From Thiosocius sp963753845 (lineage in GTDB: Bacteria > Pseudomonadota > Gammaproteobacteria > Chromatiales > Chromatiaceae): 64,000 bases of DNA. A program made the translations under genes and the position numbers. The notes below the pieces were generated by a model. The model saw nothing but the letters and a program-made list of their open reading frames with translations. It was not told where the DNA came from and ran no database searches. Of the stretch, positions 53,234 to 63,745 are shown one piece after another; position 1 is the first letter of the stretch; each line of letters opens with the position of its first letter. The DNA is taken from assembly GCA_963753845.1 (NCBI GenBank), contig CAVWEI010000025.1, positions 65,069 to 129,068 of the forward strand. The letters run 5' to 3'.

Positions 53234-54156
53234 TGTATCTGGATTTTTTCGGGCTGGCCGAGGCGCCGTTCAGTCTGACCCCGGACACGGCTTTCTACTA
53301 CAGCAATCCATCGCACCAGGAGGCGCTGAACACCCTGCTGGTCGCCCTGCAGATGGGCGAGGGCTTTATCAAGGTCACCGGTGAGGTCGGTACCGGCAAG
53401 ACCCTGCTGTGCCGCAAGCTGCTGCGCGAGCTTGCCGAAGACGACGACGTCCTGACGGCCTATATCCCCAATCCGGCACTTACACCGCCGGCATTGCGGT
53501 TTTCCCTGGCGGACGAACTTGGCATCAACTACCACCGCAACATGGGCCAGCACCGTGTGTTGCAGATGATCAACGACCGCCTGGTCGAGGAAAAAGCGGC
53601 CGGGCGTCGGGTGGTCCTGATTGTCGATGAGGCACAGGCATTGCCAGAGGACTGTCTTGAGGCGGTCAGGCTGCTGACCAATCTGGAAACGGAGAAAAGC
53701 AAGCTGGTGCAGGTGGTGCTGTTCGGCCAGCCCGAGCTTGATACACATCTGGACAGGCCGTCGGTGCGTCAATTGCGGCAGCGGATTACCTTTTCGCACC
53801 GGTTGACATCGATGGACGTCAAGGCGGTCTCCGGCTACCTGGTACACCGCCTTGCGGTGGCCGGTTACCGCGGGCCGCGGCTGTTTGACGCGCCGCTTGT
53901 GCGCGAGATGTTCCGTGCCTGCAACGGTGTGCCGCGGCTGATCAATATCGTTGCGCACAAGTGCCTGTTGGCGTCATACGGCGAAGGCCGGGTCGGAATC
54001 AGCCGGCGCCACCTTCGACGTGCCATCGCAGATACCGAGTCGCTGCGTCGTCGCCGCGGGCCCGTGAGCCTTAGGCGGGTTTCCATGGCGCTGGCCGGTA
54101 CCTTTTCCGCCGGTGCCGCCGCATTAGGTGCCTATGTGCTGATCGGGATGGGCTGA
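53233..54156 (+). CDS. mshM: MSHA biogenesis AAA ATPase MshM (ExeA-like)
   Basis: 307 residues. MYLDFFGLAEAPFSLTPDT is the family start (an extra ATG lies just before). Walker A GEVGTGKTLLCRKLL, Walker B RRVVLIVDEAQALPED, sensor VVLFGQPELD, arginine region RQRITFSHRL, then a lid domain (RACNGVPRLINIVAHKCLL), and a C-terminal membrane helix (VSMALAGTFSAGAAALGAYV). Compared with ExeA it lacks a peptidoglycan-binding domain. It follows mshL with overlapping ends. Confidence 0.9.
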   Translation: MYLDFFGLAEAPFSLTPDTAFYYSNPSHQEALNTLLVALQMGEGFIKVTGEVGTGKTLLCRKLLRELAEDDDVLTAYIPNPALTPPALRFSLADELGINYHRNMGQHRVLQMINDRLVEEKAAGRRVVLIVDEAQALPEDCLEAVRLLTNLETEKSKLVQVVLFGQPELDTHLDRPSVRQLRQRITFSHRLTSMDVKAVSGYLVHRLAVAGYRGPRLFDAPLVREMFRACNGVPRLINIVAHKCLLASYGEGRVGISRRHLRRAIADTESLRRRRGPVSLRRVSMALAGTFSAGAAALGAYVLIGMG

Positions 54157-55367
54157 TGAGTCTGCTGAATCAGGTACTCCAGGATCTGGATGACCGCGAG
54201 CAGACGCAGGTACGTCAGCCCGTGCGCCTGGCGGCGGCACCGGAGGCGGTCGTCTACGCCGACGGCCCGGACAAGATCGACGAACGCAACTGGGTGCGGA
54301 TGGGTGCCTGGTCGGTGGTCGGTGTCGCCGTGATGCTGGCTGCCTGGGTCTTTCATGATACGGACAGGGGGGCGCGCGAGCCGGGAGTGCCGGCGCCTTC
54401 TGCGGCCGAGGTCGCTGTTGCCGGTAAAGAGTCGCCGGTTTCCGAACCCGCCAAGACCGTGCACCTGCCGCGGGATGTGCCTGCGCCTGCGGCAGACCCG
54501 GTGCCAGCGGTTATTGCGACCCCGGCGAAGAGGTCCTCCGTGCTTCCCGGCACCATCCCTGCCACTCAAGCCGCGCCGGCGGACGAGGCCGACGTTGTCA
54601 CGGTCGAAGCGGCGCCCGTGTCAGCCACGGGGACGGATGGTGACGCCAAGAACGGCGAGTCTGCCCGGACGGCGGCAGTCGCGGAAGAACACTACCTGCC
54701 ATTACGCAATGCCGAGATGGCCGAGTTGGAGGAAGGCCGGCCCGCAAAGGCGCGTCACAAGGCTTCGACGTCCGTCAGCGTGAAGACGGCAAAAGAGTCC
54801 GCAACCCAGCCCCTGGAACAGATCCGTCAGGCGATCGAGGAGGGCGAACTGGCCACGGCCGAGCACCTGTTGCAGCAGCGGCTGGGAGTGGCGCCGAACG
54901 ATCTCGAAGCACGTGAGCTGTTGATCGGGCTGATGCTGCGCGGCCAACGCTATGACAGTGCCCGGCAGCAGCTTGGTCTGGCGCTCTCGCAACATCCAGG
55001 TCACGGCAATTTCGTGTTGATCAGGGCGCGGATGCTGGCAGAGGATGGTGAAATCGATGCCGCGATAAATTTCCTCGAGGGCGCGCCCGTCGTGTCCAAA
55101 GGCCGGGTCGAGCGGCTGCAGATGCTCGGTGCCCTGTATCAACAGCGTTCCCGGTATGAAGAAGCATTGGAGAGCTACCGTGCCTTGCTGGCTCTGATTC
55201 CCGAATCCGGGTCCGTGTGGGTCGGCCTGGCGATCAGCCTCGACGGGCTTGGTGACGCAGACGCATTGGACGCCTACAAGCGCGCACTGCAGCTGGGCGG
55301 CCTGCCGGCGGCAGCCGCGCATTACGCCCGAGAGCGGATCGGCCAAATGGAGCCGAACGGTGGCTGA
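54156..55367 (+). CDS. mshN: MSHA biogenesis TPR protein MshN
   Basis: 403 residues. MSLLNQVLQDLDDRE is the conserved MshN N-terminus. A membrane helix follows (RMGAWSVVGVAVMLAAWVF, about 49-67), then an Ala/Pro/Thr-rich periplasmic linker (about 70-210), and TPR repeats from about 215 (IRQAIEEGELATAEHLLQQR, APNDLEARELLIGLMLRGQR, SVWVGLAISLDGLGDADALD). It probably scaffolds the assembly apparatus. Overlaps mshM by one base. Confidence 0.88.
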   Translation: MSLLNQVLQDLDDREQTQVRQPVRLAAAPEAVVYADGPDKIDERNWVRMGAWSVVGVAVMLAAWVFHDTDRGAREPGVPAPSAAEVAVAGKESPVSEPAKTVHLPRDVPAPAADPVPAVIATPAKRSSVLPGTIPATQAAPADEADVVTVEAAPVSATGTDGDAKNGESARTAAVAEEHYLPLRNAEMAELEEGRPAKARHKASTSVSVKTAKESATQPLEQIRQAIEEGELATAEHLLQQRLGVAPNDLEARELLIGLMLRGQRYDSARQQLGLALSQHPGHGNFVLIRARMLAEDGEIDAAINFLEGAPVVSKGRVERLQMLGALYQQRSRYEEALESYRALLALIPESGSVWVGLAISLDGLGDADALDAYKRALQLGGLPAAAAHYARERIGQMEPNGG

Positions 55368-55383
55368 TCCGGGCAGGTACAAC

Positions 55384-57102
55384 ATGGCAGCCGGTGCAAC
55401 CATGCCACGGCGCAAGATCCGGATCGGCGACATGCTGGTCAGTAACGGGGTCATCAGCGAGGTACAACTGATGACCGCGCTGTCGGAGCAGAAGAAGACC
55501 GGGCAGAAGCTGGGCAACACCCTGGTCGATTTGGGTTTCATCGACGAGAAACGCCTGCTTCAGTTCCTGTCACAGCAGCTGCAGATCCCTCTGATCGATG
55601 TTGCCGGCATGCGCGTGGACAACGAAGTGGTACGCCTGCTTCCTGAGACAGTCGCACGCCGCTACCGGATTGCGGTGCTCGAGAACCGCGAGCACGACGT
55701 GCTTCTGGGGATGGCGGATCCCACCGATCTGTTTGCCTATGACGAGGCCAGCCGCTTGCTGAAAAAGCGCGTCAGCCAGGCAGTGGTGAGAGAGTCCGAT
55801 CTTTTGCGCATGCTGGGACGCTGGTACCAGGATCAGGAGGAACTCAACGACCTGGCCGGTGAGCTGCACCAGGAACTCTCGGAGGGTGATGTCGATCTGC
55901 AGCGAATGCTCACGACGATCACCGCCGAAGATGCTCCGGTCGTGCGGTTGCTGCAGAAGCTGTTTGACGAGGCGATCCAGCACAAGGCCTCGGATATCCA
56001 TATCGAGCCCGAGGAGCGTGTGCTGCGGATCCGGCAGCGCATAGACGGGGTCCTGCATGAACGGGTCATGAACGAGGTGCGCATCGCGTCGGCACTGGTG
56101 CAGCGGCTCAAGCTGTTGGCCAATCTCGACATCTCGGAAAAACGCCTGCCGCAGGACGGTCGCTTCAATATAAAGGTGAAGAGCCACCAGGTGGACGTGC
56201 GTCTGTCGACCATGCCGGTGGCCTTCGGTGAAGCGGTGGTGATGCGGCTGCTGGACCAGACCTCGGGAATCCTCGGTTTCGAGCAGCTGGGCATGCCCGA
56301 CGCCACACGCGCGCGCCTGCGCAGCATCATCCGTCGGCCGCACGGCATGTTGCTCGTGACCGGTCCGACAGGCAGCGGCAAGACAACGACTCTTTACGCG
56401 GCCCTGAACGAACTCAACACGCCTCAGAACAAGATCATCACGGTCGAGGATCCAGTCGAGTACCGGCTGCCACGTGTCAATCAGGTGCAGGTACACGAGC
56501 ACATCGGCCTGAGTTTTGCGCGCGTGTTGCGTACTGCGTTGCGCCAGGACCCGGATATCATCCTGGTCGGCGAGATGCGGGACCTCGAGACTGCGCAGAT
56601 CGGCCTGCGCGCGGCGATAACCGGCCATATGGTTTTATCCACTCTGCACACCAACAGCGCGGTGGGCACCATAAGCCGGCTGGTCGACATGGGAGCCCAG
56701 GGCTACGTGATCGCGACCGCGCTGCAAGCGGTGCTGGCGCAGCGCCTGGTGCGCCGGGTCTGTTCACACTGTGAGGATGACCATTTGCCGGACGAGCACG
56801 AATTGGCCTGGTTGGAGACGCGCAAGCAGGGCGCATCTGCAGATGCCGGGTTCAGACAGGGCAAGGGCTGCGAACGCTGTAACCAAACCGGCTACCAGGG
56901 CCGCATCGGGGTCTACGAACTGCTGGAGATGCGTGGCAATCTGCTGGTTGCCCTGAGAAACCAGGATATCGACGGCTTCGCTGCTGCGGCGGCTGCGGAC
57001 GCATCCTTCAGGCCGATTGCGGCGACGGCGTTGGATCTGGCCAAGGCCGGACAGACGAGTCTTGCCGAGGTTATTCGTATTAGCGGCGAGGGTGATTACT
57101 GA
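55384..57102 (+). CDS. mshE: MSHA assembly ATPase MshE with c-di-GMP-type MshEN domain
   Basis: 572 residues from ATG 55384 (GCAGGT upstream); the open frame runs upstream into mshN. The N-terminus carries two MshEN motifs (RIGDMLVSNGVISEVQLMTA and LGNTLVDLGFIDEKRLLQFL), including the leading Arg, matching the c-di-GMP-binding pattern known from V. cholerae MshE. ATPase core: Walker A GPTGSGKTTTLYAALNEL, Asp box TVEDPVEYRL, Walker B RQDPDIILVGEMRD, His box LSTLHTNSA; zinc site CSHC ... CERCNQTGYQG. It should drive pilus extension and be activated by c-di-GMP. Confidence 0.93.
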   Translation: MAAGATMPRRKIRIGDMLVSNGVISEVQLMTALSEQKKTGQKLGNTLVDLGFIDEKRLLQFLSQQLQIPLIDVAGMRVDNEVVRLLPETVARRYRIAVLENREHDVLLGMADPTDLFAYDEASRLLKKRVSQAVVRESDLLRMLGRWYQDQEELNDLAGELHQELSEGDVDLQRMLTTITAEDAPVVRLLQKLFDEAIQHKASDIHIEPEERVLRIRQRIDGVLHERVMNEVRIASALVQRLKLLANLDISEKRLPQDGRFNIKVKSHQVDVRLSTMPVAFGEAVVMRLLDQTSGILGFEQLGMPDATRARLRSIIRRPHGMLLVTGPTGSGKTTTLYAALNELNTPQNKIITVEDPVEYRLPRVNQVQVHEHIGLSFARVLRTALRQDPDIILVGEMRDLETAQIGLRAAITGHMVLSTLHTNSAVGTISRLVDMGAQGYVIATALQAVLAQRLVRRVCSHCEDDHLPDEHELAWLETRKQGASADAGFRQGKGCERCNQTGYQGRIGVYELLEMRGNLLVALRNQDIDGFAAAAAADASFRPIAATALDLAKAGQTSLAEVIRISGEGDY

Positions 57103-57107
57103 GCCCG

Positions 57108-58334
57108 ATGGCCAATTTTGCATACACCGCCAGGGACCCGCAGGGTGGAGCGCTTCAAGGTGAACTGGAGGCCGGCACCGAACAGCTGGCTGCCGAGCAA
57201 CTGCTGCGTAGTGGTGTCACCCCGATCCAGATCACCCGCTCGCAGGCTGGAACAGCTACCGGCAAAGAACGCAGGCTGCATTTCTCCAGGCCCAGGGTAA
57301 GCCTCGAAGAGATCGTCATGCTTGCGCGCCAGCTGCGCACGCTTTCGAAGGCAGGGGTGCCCATTCTGCGTGGCCTGCAGGGGTTGGCGGACACGACGAC
57401 GAATCCGACCCTGTCCGAAGCCTTGAGTGATGTACACCGGCAACTGCACGGCGGGCGCGAGCTCAATGCCGCCCTCGCACGCCACCCAAAGATCTTTTCA
57501 CCCTTGTTCGTTTCCCTGGTGCGGGTTGGTGAGAACACCGGCAGGCTGGACGAGGCCTTTGGGCATCTGGCCGACTATCTCGAGGTCGAAAAGGATACCC
57601 GCGAGCGGATATCCTCTGCGGTGCGTTATCCCCTGATAGTGCTGGCCGCCATCCTGGTTGCCCTGGTCATCATGAACATCTGGGTGATCCCGACATTTGC
57701 CGAGGCCTTCGCACGCTACAACGCCGAGCTACCCCTGATGACCCGGATCCTGATCGGATCTTCGGAATTCTTCGTTGCCTACTGGCCTGGAATGCTGGTT
57801 GCGGCAATGTCCGGTTTGTTCACTTTCCGGGCCTGGACACGCAGCGCCAGGGGCCGGATAAGCTGGTCGGGCTTCCTGCTGCGCGCGCCCCTGGTCGGCA
57901 ATATCGTGCGCAAGGCGGTACTGGGGCGGTTTGCGCAGTCTCTGGCGCTGACGATTCGTTCCGGGGTCCCCCTGGTGCAGGCGCTGAGTGTGGTCGCGGA
58001 CGTCGTCGACAACGCCTATGTCAGCAAAAGGGTACAGTCGATGCGTACCGGCATCGAGAAGGGTGACAGCATTTCCCGTACCGCGGCGGCCACCGGCCTG
58101 TTCACCCCCCTGGTCCTGCAGATGCTCGCGGTGGGTGAGGAGACAGGCGCCCTCGACCAGTTGCTGGAAGAGACCGCAGAGCACTACCAGGCCGAGGTGG
58201 AGTTCGAACTGAAACGCCTCGCGGATGCGATCGAGCCGATCATGATCGTTGTTATCGGGGTGCTCGTGGCGGTGCTGGCGCTGGGGGTCTTCCTGCCCCT
58301 TTGGGACCTGTCCTCGGCTGCCCGTGGGGGGTGA
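57108..58334 (+). CDS. mshG: MSHA inner-membrane platform protein MshG
   Basis: 408 residues of the GspF/PilC family. N-terminal FAYTARDPQGGALQGELEAG, two T2SSF domains (VMLARQLRTLSKAGVPILRG with FSPLFVSLVRVGENTGRLDE; LGRFAQSLALTIRSGVPLVQ with LQMLAVGEETGALDQLLEET) and three membrane helices, the last near PIMIVVIGVLVAVLALGVFL. It starts 5 nt after mshE. No pilin genes (mshB, A, C, D) follow: the next gene is convergent, so the MSHA locus ends here and pilins must lie elsewhere. Confidence 0.92.
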   Translation: MANFAYTARDPQGGALQGELEAGTEQLAAEQLLRSGVTPIQITRSQAGTATGKERRLHFSRPRVSLEEIVMLARQLRTLSKAGVPILRGLQGLADTTTNPTLSEALSDVHRQLHGGRELNAALARHPKIFSPLFVSLVRVGENTGRLDEAFGHLADYLEVEKDTRERISSAVRYPLIVLAAILVALVIMNIWVIPTFAEAFARYNAELPLMTRILIGSSEFFVAYWPGMLVAAMSGLFTFRAWTRSARGRISWSGFLLRAPLVGNIVRKAVLGRFAQSLALTIRSGVPLVQALSVVADVVDNAYVSKRVQSMRTGIEKGDSISRTAAATGLFTPLVLQMLAVGEETGALDQLLEETAEHYQAEVEFELKRLADAIEPIMIVVIGVLVAVLALGVFLPLWDLSSAARGG

Positions 58335-58354
58335 TCGCCTTTTCAGACCACCAG

Positions 58355-59329
58355 TCAGGGTGCCCCGCGCATCCACTCGGCCACACGGCGCTCGGCATAG
58401 TAGTCGGCCCGGCCGGGAAAGCGGCCCGACACGAATCCGACGTGCCCGCCGGCCTGCGGGATCTCCAGGAACACCTGCTCGGGTAACTCGTCCGATTCGG
58501 GCGGCGTGTCTGGAAACATGAAGGGATCGCGGCGGGCGTGGAGTATCAGTGTCGGGACACGTATCGCCGGGATGAACTGACGGCTGCTGCAGCGTTGGTA
58601 GTAGTCGTCCACGCCGTCGAATCCATGCAGCGCGGCGGTGACCTGGTCGTCGAACAGGCGGAAGGTGTCGAGCCGGTCGATATCGATCCTGAGCGGCGAC
58701 TCGATACGTGAAAACTTTTCGCGGTAGGCCGCCTTGAGGCTGTTGACCAGGTGGCGCTGGTAAAGCCTCGAAGGCCCTTTTTCGAGGCGCCTGGCCGCGG
58801 CATCCAGCTGGAAAGGTACCGACACGGCCGCCGCGCGTTGCAGAGGCGACCCGGCACCCTGCTCACCCAGCCACTTGAGAAGCACGTTGCCGCCGAGCGA
58901 TACCCCGACTGCACCGTAGAGTGTCTGGCCATAGGTCTGCTCGATGTGCTCCAGGACCCGCTGCGGGTCATCGGTCTTGCCGCTGTGATAGCTGATCGGC
59001 AGGCGGTTCGGTTTGCGCCCACAACCGCGAAAGTGCATCAGGCAGACGCGGAAGCCTTGCCGGTTGAGGTGGTACATCATGCCACTCGCATAGTGCGAAT
59101 CGATGCTGCCCTGGAGTCCATGAAGCAACAGCACGATCGGGCCGGTTTCGGGGCCGGACCAGGCCAGCTCGAGAAAGTCGCCGTCATCGAGCTCCAGTTG
59201 CTCCCAGCGGATGGGCAGTTTCCTGCGTCTCCGGAAGAATGCGGGCCACAAGGTCTGCGCATGGTCCCCGCGCAACCACCAGGCCGGCCGAAACGCACTT
59301 TCGATGATCGGCATCGGGCTAGCCCGCAT
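58355..59329 (-). CDS. YheT-family alpha/beta hydrolase
   Basis: 324 residues if started at the first ATG; MPIIESAFRPAWWLRGDHAQ (ATG 59314) is the more usual family start. Landmarks of the YheT/ABHD1-3 group are FRPAWWLRGDHAQTLWPAFF, IVLLLHGLQGSIDSHYASGM, LMHFRGCGRKPN, the nucleophile GAVGVSLGGNVLLKWLGEQG (SLGG), LILHARRDPFM (Asp) and the final His in AGGHVGFV. The catalytic triad is complete. It is a predicted carboxylesterase of unknown substrate. Convergent with mshG, ends 20 nt apart. Confidence 0.88.
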   Translation of the reverse strand: MRASPMPIIESAFRPAWWLRGDHAQTLWPAFFRRRRKLPIRWEQLELDDGDFLELAWSGPETGPIVLLLHGLQGSIDSHYASGMMYHLNRQGFRVCLMHFRGCGRKPNRLPISYHSGKTDDPQRVLEHIEQTYGQTLYGAVGVSLGGNVLLKWLGEQGAGSPLQRAAAVSVPFQLDAAARRLEKGPSRLYQRHLVNSLKAAYREKFSRIESPLRIDIDRLDTFRLFDDQVTAALHGFDGVDDYYQRCSSRQFIPAIRVPTLILHARRDPFMFPDTPPESDELPEQVFLEIPQAGGHVGFVSGRFPGRADYYAERRVAEWMRGAP

Positions 59330-59576
59330 CCGTCACCGGCATCCCGGATGCTGGCTGAGGACAGGTGTGGCTGGGCGCCGCGCTGGACTGAAATCCATAG
59401 CCGTAGCTATGGGTTGAAGGAAGCGCAAGCACAGGCGCGCGTGGACCAGCCAGGGCCGGGATAGCGCCTGGACCGAAAACACACTGTATTTTTTGCGTTC
59501 GTCTGTACCTGGTGATTTCAAACGATATTTCATTCACTTGCGTTTGGGTCCGGGTGCGGCTGGTGACGGATGCGGG
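59330..59576. other. Short gap between the ABC exporter and the YheT-like gene
   Basis: About 250 nt with small overlapping frames on the minus strand but no recognisable protein, structural RNA or clear promoter. It probably carries the YheT promoter. Confidence 0.35.
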
Positions 59577-61392
59577 CTAGGATTCTACGTGACGGTAAAG
59601 GCTGGCGTAGAGGCCGTCGTTGCGCATCAGGTCCTCGTGGCTGCCGTCCTCGACGATGGTGCCGTCCTCGAAGACCAGCGCCCGGTCGGCCTGGCGCACG
59701 GCGCTGAGGCGATGCGCGATGATCAGGGTGGTCCGTCCGCGCAGGAATTCGCGCATGGCGAGATGAAGTTTTTGCTCGGTGGTCGTGTCAAGTGCCGACG
59801 TGGCCTCATCCAGGATCACTACCCTGGGGTCGCTGAGCACCATGCGCGCGACCGCGAGTCGTTGGCGCTGGCCGCCCGACAGGCGAATGCCATTGCGGCC
59901 GACCAGGGTTTCCAGGCCCCCGGGAAGTTCATGCACCACCTCCGACAGCTGGGCGACGTCGAGCGCGTGCCAGAGCTGCTCGTCGGCGCAGGGCCTCCCG
60001 AGCGTCAGATTGTTGCGTACCGTGTCGTTGAACAGTGCAGGGTGCTGCAGGACCGTGGCGACGTTGTTACGTACGACGTCCAGTCCGATCCGGGTGACCG
60101 GGACCCCGTCGAAATAGACCTGTCCGCTGCTCTGGCAGATAAAGGCCGAGCAGGATCTGGACCAGGGTGGTCTTGCCGCCGCCGCTGGCACCGACCAGTG
60201 CCACCTTCTCGCCCGCGGCGATCTTAAGGTTGAGGTTGTCCAGGACCAGCGGGCCATCGCCGTAGCGAAAACTCACGTTTTCGACGTCGATGCTGGTGGT
60301 GTCTGCCCCGGCGAAAGGGTCTTGCTCGTTGGGGTAGCGCGGCTCCAGGCCGATGTCCATCAGCTTGTTGATCCGCGCCAAGGCCGCCTTGGCCGCAAGG
60401 TAGGCGTACTGGATGTTCAGGATCTCCTGCACCGGGGTCATCATGAACCACAGGTACGCATAGACCGCCAGCATCTGGCCGATCGTCAGGTCGGAGAACA
60501 GCACCATGAGCATCGACAGGGCACGGAAGATATCGAAGCCGAACAGGAAAACCATGAACGACAGCCGGTTTGCGGCGTCACTCTTCCAGGTGAAGGTGGC
60601 CGAATGGTCACGTATGTGGCCGGCTGCATCGATGACCCGCTGGATATAGTGGCGCTCGCGATTGCTGGCACGGATCTGCTGGATGGCATCCAGTGTCTCG
60701 GCCAGCGATTCCTGGAACACCTGGTAGGCACTGTTTTCGAGCGCCTTCAGGCGCTTGACGCGGCGACCGAAGATGGTGGTCAGGTAGATCACCGCGGGAT
60801 TGAGCAGCAGGATGAACAGTGCCAGCTGCCAATGCATCCACAGCAGCACGAATGCGGTGCCTATCACGCTTAGCACCGCGACGATGAACTTGCTGGTCGA
60901 CTGGCTGACAAACTGGTCGATGGAGTCCAGGTCGGTCACCAGGTGGGATGCGACCGTGCTGGCACCGAGGGTTTCGTACTCGGCCATCGAGAATCTCTCG
61001 AGGCGTTGGAGCAACGTGCGCCGGATGTTGAAGATCACATCCTTGGCGATGATGGTGAATTCGCGTGTCTGCAGGACGTTGAAGACCAGGGTCAGCAGAC
61101 GCAGTATCAGTGTCAATATGAGTACGGCGCAGATGTAGAGCACCGGGCCGTGCCAGGACTCCGGGAATATGGCATTCATCCGGGCGACGGCGGGACCCGG
61201 CCGGTCGAGCAGGACCTCGTCGACCAGCAAGGGTATCAGCAGTGGGACGGGGACCGCCGTGAGGGCGCCGAGGATCGCGATCAGGTTGGCGCTGATCAGT
61301 TCGCGGCGGTGCCGCGCGATCATTTGGATTACCTCCGACCAGGTGTAGACTTCGGAGCGGATGGGCGGTGTCTGGTCGCGGATCTCGGGCAT
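59577..61392 (-). pseudogene. MsbA-like ABC transporter (fused membrane and ATPase domains), one frameshift
   Basis: The first frame from ATG 61392 gives the six-helix exporter domain (LISANLIAILGALTAVPVPL, LYICAVLILTLILRLLTLVF, AVLSVIGTAFVLLWMHWQLA, FILLLNPAVIYLTTIFG) and the ATPase start with Walker A LVGASGGGKTTLVQILLG. Near 60138 one extra base shifts the frame. The rest continues as SGQVYFDGVPVTRIGLDVVR, RLSGGQRQRLAVARMVLS (signature), VVILDEATSALD (Walker B) and LIIAHRLS. Removing one base gives 604 residues, a normal half-transporter. It could export a lipid, glycolipid or peptide. Divergent from the M23 gene by about 60 nt. Confidence 0.82.
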
Positions 61393-61452
61393 CGTGGTAG
61401 TTTACCAAAGGCGTGTCGTGATTCCGTGGCACGTCTACAAAAACAATGAGTA

Positions 61453-62323
61453 TTGCGAGGTATCGTCTTGCTGCGCTGGAGCTTTTTTTTGTTGTCCCTG
61501 TTGTGTGGGTGCCCTGGCCGTTGCGGGTGCCAAGGCCGACGATCCGCGACTCAGTCTGAACGGGCAGTCGCTGCAGGGGGGTATGTTGTACGGCAGGACC
61601 CTGCCCGGCAGTCGTGTCTACCAGGACGGGCAGGCGGTACGGGTGAGTGGGCAGGGCGACTTCCTGCTCGGATTCACGCGCGATGCCCCGCCCACGTCTG
61701 CGCTTCGAATCGTCTTGCCCACGGGTGAAGAGATCGAGCAGACCCTGAACGTCGGCCCGCGCGAATACCGGATCCAGCGGATCGACGGCCTGCCCAAGGG
61801 GAAGGTGACACCGCGCAGGCCCGAGGACTTGGAGCGTATCCGCCGTGACGCCGCGGCGGCAAAAAAGGCCCGCGAGCGCGACGATGACCGCTCGGATTTT
61901 CTGATGGGATTCAAGTGGCCGGTGTTTGGGCCGATTAGTGGTGTGTACGGCAGTCAACGGATATTGAACGGCAAGCCGCGCAGGCCGCATTTCGGGGTTG
62001 ATATAGCAGCACCGGTCGGTACACCGGTGCTGGCACCTGCTGCCGGTATCGTCACGCTAGCTGTGCCGGACATGTTTTTTTCTGGCGGCACCCTGATCAT
62101 CGATCATGGCCATCGCTTGAGCTCCAGTTTCCTGCATCTGGACAAGCTGCATGTCAGGGTCGGCGATCGCGTGGAGCAAGGTGATCTGATCGCCGAGGTG
62201 GGCGCCACCGGGCGGGTCACGGGCGCCCATCTGGACTGGCGGATGAATCTGCGGGATCGCCGTATCGATCCACAGCTGCTGGTGCCACCGATGCCGGAAA
62301 CTGCAGCCCTGGGGCACAATTAA
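61453..62323 (+). CDS. M23 metallopeptidase with an apparent frameshift in the signal peptide
   Basis: The TTG-started frame at 61453 reads RGIVLLRWSFFLLSLLCGC, a signal peptide, but the mature protein (ALAVAGAKADDPRLSLNG on) is in another frame. The shift lies at or just after eight consecutive T bases (61483-61490). The mature part has an N-terminal beta domain (RVYQDGQAVRVSGQGDFLLG), a basic linker (RRDAAAAKKARERDD) and the M23 domain: PFGPISGVYGSQ-like region, PHFGVDIAAPVGTPVLAPAAG, FLHLDKLHVRVGDRV and TGAHLDWRMNLRDR. The last His of HxH is Asp-Trp here, a variant I recall in other gammaproteobacterial members. Periplasmic peptidoglycan hydrolase or regulator. Confidence 0.78.
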
Positions 62324-62394
62324 AGGTGCGGGCGACCCATAAAAATCTGTTATATTTCGGCGGTCTGGGTATTGGAATTAAGGGTGGATCGAAC

Positions 62395-63707
62395 ATGAAG
62401 CGGATCGTATTGGGGATTGCCTTGGCTTGTGGCGGTGCGGCTGCAACGGCAGCCGACCTGTTGGCTGTTTACCAGATGGCCAGCGGCAGTGATCCGCAGT
62501 TGATGGCGGCCAAGGCAACGCGTGACGCCACTCTAGAGGCGAAGCCCATCGCCAGGTCGCAGCTCCTTCCCTTACGTGAGTGTTTTCGGTGATGCCGATT
62601 ACAACACCCGGCGTGTGAGGCCCGCGGTCTGGCGGGTCTTATACCGACAACTTTGCGCGCGGTAACGGCGGTATCCAGTTGACCCAGCCGATTTACCGCA
62701 AGGATCTGAATATCCAGCTGGAACAGGCAGATTTCCAGGTCGCACAGGCGGAGATCGATTACACGATCGCGGAGCAGGACCTGATCGTGCGGGTGACCGA
62801 GGCGTATTTCAATGTTCTGTCCGCACAGGACACCCTGACTTTCACGCAGGCGGATGTGAAGGCGACAGAGCGTCAGCTGGAGCAGGCGAAACAACGTTTC
62901 GAGGTTGGACTCATCGCCATCACGGACGTCAACGAGGCACAGGCGAGGTATGATCAGGGGCGCGCAGACGAGATCGTGGCACGCAACAATGTGGACGACG
63001 CGATGGAGTCTCTGATCGAGATCACCGGCCAGCCGCCCGGGGCGCTGGCGCTCCTCGATCCGAAGTTGCCGCTGAATCGTCCCAACCCTGACAGTGTCGA
63101 GGAATGGACGACGACCGCGCTGCAGAACAATCCGGGGATCATCTCGGCGAAGTACAACGCCGACATCGCAAAAAAGGAGATCGAGTTCCAGGATGCGGGT
63201 GACTCACCGAGCTTGGACCTTGTTGGCTCCTATGGGGTTACCGGTAACAATTCGGACTACCTGTCCGAATCGAATGATGGGGTGATCGGTGTTCAGCTGA
63301 CCATTCCGCTGTATACCGGTGGCGGCGTTGCGGCTTTGACCCGTCAGGCGCGTTTCCAGTACGAGGCCTCGAAGGAGCAGTTGGAACAGCAGCGGCGCGC
63401 GGTACAGACCCAGGTGCGCAACGGTTATCGTGGAGTTCTGGCCAGCATCAGCAAGGTGCAGGCTCTGGAAGCAACGCAGATCTCGGCAAAAAGCGCACTG
63501 GCCGCCACCGAGGCGGGTTTCGAGGTCGGCACCCGGACCCTGGTCGACGTGCTCAACAGTCAGCGCGGACTCTACCTTGCCAAGCGCGATCTGGCCGTGG
63601 CCCGCTACGACTACATCCTGAACCTGCTTTCGCTGCTGCAGGCCAACGGCACCCTCAGCGTGGCCAATGTCGAGGCCGCGAACGCCTGGTTGGATAAGCA
63701 GCCCTGA
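62395..63707 (+). pseudogene. TolC-family outer-membrane channel protein, frameshifted near the N-terminus
   Basis: ATG 62395 (GGTGG upstream) begins with a signal peptide (MKRIVLGIALACGGAAATAA) and the TolC start ADLLAVYQMASGSDPQLMAA. After QLLP the frame breaks (stop at 62592). Pieces of the first beta-strand region are in other frames (VFGDADYN, then SYTDNFARGNG at about 62640). The main frame resumes with QLTQPIYRKDLNIQLEQADF and runs intact through helical hairpins (VTEAYFNVLSAQDTLTFTQA, LIAITDVNEAQARYDQGRAD, IPLYTGGGVAALTRQARFQY, GTRTLVDVLNSQRGLYLAKR) to 63707. Joined, it has about 437 residues. It is the natural outer-membrane partner for the type I exporter at 22-24 kb, though unlinked to it. 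Confidence 0.84.
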
Positions 63708-63745
63708 GCTTGCCCACGCAGCAGGGGTGAGTCGGGACGCTCTTT

